From NCBI GenBank assembly GCA_023238725.1, contig CM041548.1:17815752-17879751 (forward strand): DNA of 64,000 nucleotides. The letters are read 5' to 3'. The notes under the pieces are model-generated. The model was not told the origin of the DNA and did not search any database. It saw only the letters and a program-made list of their open reading frames with translations. The position numbers were made by a program, and so were the translations under genes. How positions within the stretch are numbered: position 1 is the stretch's first letter; every line of letters starts with the position of its first letter. Origin of the DNA: Scortum barcoo. Taxonomy: Eukaryota > Chordata > Actinopteri > Centrarchiformes > Terapontidae. Positions 61,694 through 64,000 of this stretch are shown here, piece by piece.

Positions 61694-64000
61694 TTTTATT
61701 GCTATTAGACAAAATCACACACAGCTTCAGAGACCACTAGCAGAAAAAAAAGAAGAAAAAAAAAAAAACAGAGCAGAGCTATAACAAACCCCCAAAAAGG
61801 AACCAAAAAAAGGGGGAAATAAAAGGGAAATTAAAATAAAATAAAAATACACAATACACAATGTCAAATTACAAATCCGTTAAGATATAACAATATATCA
61901 AAGTGAGAGGAATTTAAAAATAATTCATGCTCTCTTTCTATTGGGGCACAGAAAGAATTATGGATCTTTTTTTTTAAAAAGGTTAAAAAGAGGTAATCCT
62001 GCTCGGTTGATGCCATGGGGACCCCGTCTCAAAGAGGAAGTGCATTTGTGAGGGGTCAGCAGAGTTGCCATGGAGACAGGAGAGACCCCCTCTCCCCATT
62101 AAGAGGCGTGGCCACAGGTACAAACCAGGAACGAGACAAAATGGATGCTCGCTACAGTAACCTGGCGAAAAAGGGAGAGGGGTCGGGTCTTTAACGGGTC
62201 CACGTTTGAAGAAAGTACCTCGTTTGAATTTGAACACGACGCAAAGAGCTGGCCCCCCTCGCCTCAGAAAACAGAGTGTACCTCCCAAATTACTGACAAT
62301 TGTGTAGGAATCTTTAAAATGCATCTTGGAGAGACTGGACAAATATTGCTAGCCTAAAACAGTCCCACTAAATTCATACACATTTACCCCCTCCCCCCCA
62401 CTCCCCCAAAAAAAAGTTTATATTTTTTCTTTCTCATAATAAATATGATTCCAAAAAGGTTTTTTTCTTTTTTTCTTTTTTTAAAAGGACAATACTCTGG
62501 CATGCAGGCGAGCAAAGTCTACATTTTGTTACTTTAAAGAAAATTGTCTACAGCCTACATAACTATTCCACCAAATGCACATTCCCACTGATTGATACAA
62601 GCAAATAAAATGAAATAAAAATTTAAAAAATGATAAAAGTACAGAGACACAATTGCGAGAGTAGACCAACAACCACAATGAGTAGAATTATAGCTTTGTT
62701 TTTCCACATCTGAAAACTAGAACTGGGTTAATATTGCTTTGCAATGTCGTGTTACAAACAGGGAGTGATCATTTATCTGACTGGAGTTTAATGATCAAAT
62801 ATTGTGAAGGATATAAAACGTCAAAATCATTCCCCATTAGAGATGCCAGATGAATATTCAATCACAGCCCACTTGGCTTGATAAAACTAGTGCACGTTTT
62901 AAAAACTGATCTGCCCCTTTTAAACAAAGAGTAAAACTTATTGCATGCAATGCCTGGACAACACCCTTCCAATCCCCCATCCCGCCCCCCACCCCCAAAC
63001 ACACCACTGGCCCTCAATCGTCACTTCCTGCTCCTCGCCGATGCCAACGCCCACGCCTTCAACAGGCAGGTGCTCAAACTCATTCATAGTAAACCTGCTG
63101 CTTTACGGGTGGTTTATTACAAAAGGGCTTTCACTGAGCTGTCCCCCCCCTGATGAGGCGTGCACGTCGACTTTCTCTCTAAACCCTCCTGCCCTGTGTC
63201 CCGATCCGATCGCAACACCAGGGGGCGCCACTTGCGCAACTGTCACCACAGCACCCCACTAAGGTGCCACTATGGTAACAGCTTGCTAAGCATTTGTACA
63301 AGGGGGTCCAAGGGCAGTGCTTATGCTTATTGTCAATTCAATTAATCCAGTGTTAAAAATGCATAAAAATGTGAAACAAACACTGTCAGATAGCAGAGAC
63401 TTTAAGATGGGTATACTTCAAATACACACAGTAATAGAAACCGTTTTTTAAAAAGTCTAAAAATTCAACTCATTGCCTATCGCAAACCGCTTTTTGAATA
63501 AATCCCTTAATCTAGGTTCACTCTGATTACAATCCCTGATTGTCTCCACCTATGTGATCAAAACCAGCTGATACCCGCTGAGCAACGTACACAGCGGAAG
63601 ATCTGTTTCACCAGTCGGAGTGCTACACACTACCTGGAAACTGCCACTAAAATTTGATTCACATCAGAACCTACAGAGGAAGCATGAATTCATCGATCCA
63701 TCCTGGGGCCTACTTCTTCTCACCATTAACCAGAATGCTACAAAAAAATGTCCAACCCAAAGCTCTACCCCCTTAACCTGCAGCTCAACAACTGAAGAAG
63801 TCTATTCCTGAAGTCGCACTAGTAACTATATAATTGGCTTTGCTGCCGACCTTAAAATTTCATCACAATAGTAACAACATTGACAACAACGATAACAACA
63901 ACATCAATGGTAAACTACTAATTCTAAACAACAGTTTTTTTAAGATAACCACAAAACATCTTATATTAAACTTTTACAAATCTGCTTTGTTGATTCGTAT

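Larger units (their letters stand above)
61436..64000 (-). other. probable 3' UTR of a minus-strand gene beyond the window
   Basis: A canonical AATAAA is read on the minus strand at 61463-61458. From there to the window end the sequence is AT-rich, full of A/T runs, with no credible ORF and no good splice sites, but with stretches of even composition (62640-63330) of the kind seen in long conserved 3' UTRs. No coding exon is visible, so the gene cannot be named. Intergenic DNA is the alternative. Confidence 0.35.

Noticed and set aside
61983..62342. 119-codon minus ORF in the presumed 3' UTR
   Set aside because: No domain, no splice signals, and it lies within sequence typical of an untranslated region.
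1..64000. CRISPR arrays, tRNA, rRNA or bacterial-type operons
   Set aside because: No regularly spaced repeats and no tRNA box A/B pair at the right distance; splice structure and repeats are vertebrate.
1..64000. Excess of POU octamers (7441, 24648, 28516, 38884, 44002, 55054 and one in a repeat)
   Set aside because: About two exact sites per 64 kb are expected at even base composition and more in AT-rich DNA, so the total is only mildly raised; single sites are mentioned only with other context.

Overview
The window looks like teleost fish chromosomal DNA, most likely from a percomorph. The reasons are an AT-rich background with many short CA/GT, CT/GA and trinucleotide microsatellites, short spliced vertebrate-type exons, an intronless claudin of the kind expanded in teleosts, and several dispersed repeat families that I recognise from fish genomes. 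There is nothing prokaryotic here: no operon, no CRISPR array and no ribosome binding sites.

Genes sit only on the right side, between about 48.3 and 57.9 kb. Reading the splice sites by hand gives a complete borealin gene (cdca8, minus strand, ten coding exons, 278 residues) and a complete AIRIM/C1orf109 gene (plus strand, four coding exons, 202 residues). They are head to head, 682 bp apart from ATG to ATG, and appear to share a bidirectional promoter that carries a CHR-type cell-cycle element, two CCAAT boxes and CRE/ATF-like sites. CDCA8 and C1orf109 are also direct neighbours in human 1p34.3, so this is conserved synteny. An intronless claudin (229 residues, minus strand) follows tail to tail with airim.

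Positions 1 to about 48.3 kb hold no protein-coding gene that I can support. This part contains microsatellites, a decayed LINE reverse transcriptase, a MITE-like family whose copies begin and end in TTAGTTGCAGCCC-type sequence (seven copies in the window, three of them in introns of cdca8 and airim), other fish repeats, and many blocks of more even composition rich in homeodomain, POU and CATATG motifs that read like conserved non-coding elements. It is either a regulatory landscape or part of a very large intron. A few exon-like ORFs are listed with low confidence.

Positions 57.9-61.4 kb are claudin upstream sequence and intergenic DNA. From about 61.4 kb to the end the sequence looks like a long 3' UTR of an unseen minus-strand gene beyond the window; it carries a polyadenylation signal and a near-perfect 19-bp hairpin.

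The most unusual structures are a perfect 19-bp hairpin at 46.5 kb, the hairpin at 61.6 kb, an 11-bp palindrome with two CATATG sites at 38.2 kb, a degenerate TTCAG-rich array at 44.7-45.2 kb, and an undescribed inverted-repeat element at 26.7-27.4 kb. I found no convincing novel multi-gene system.
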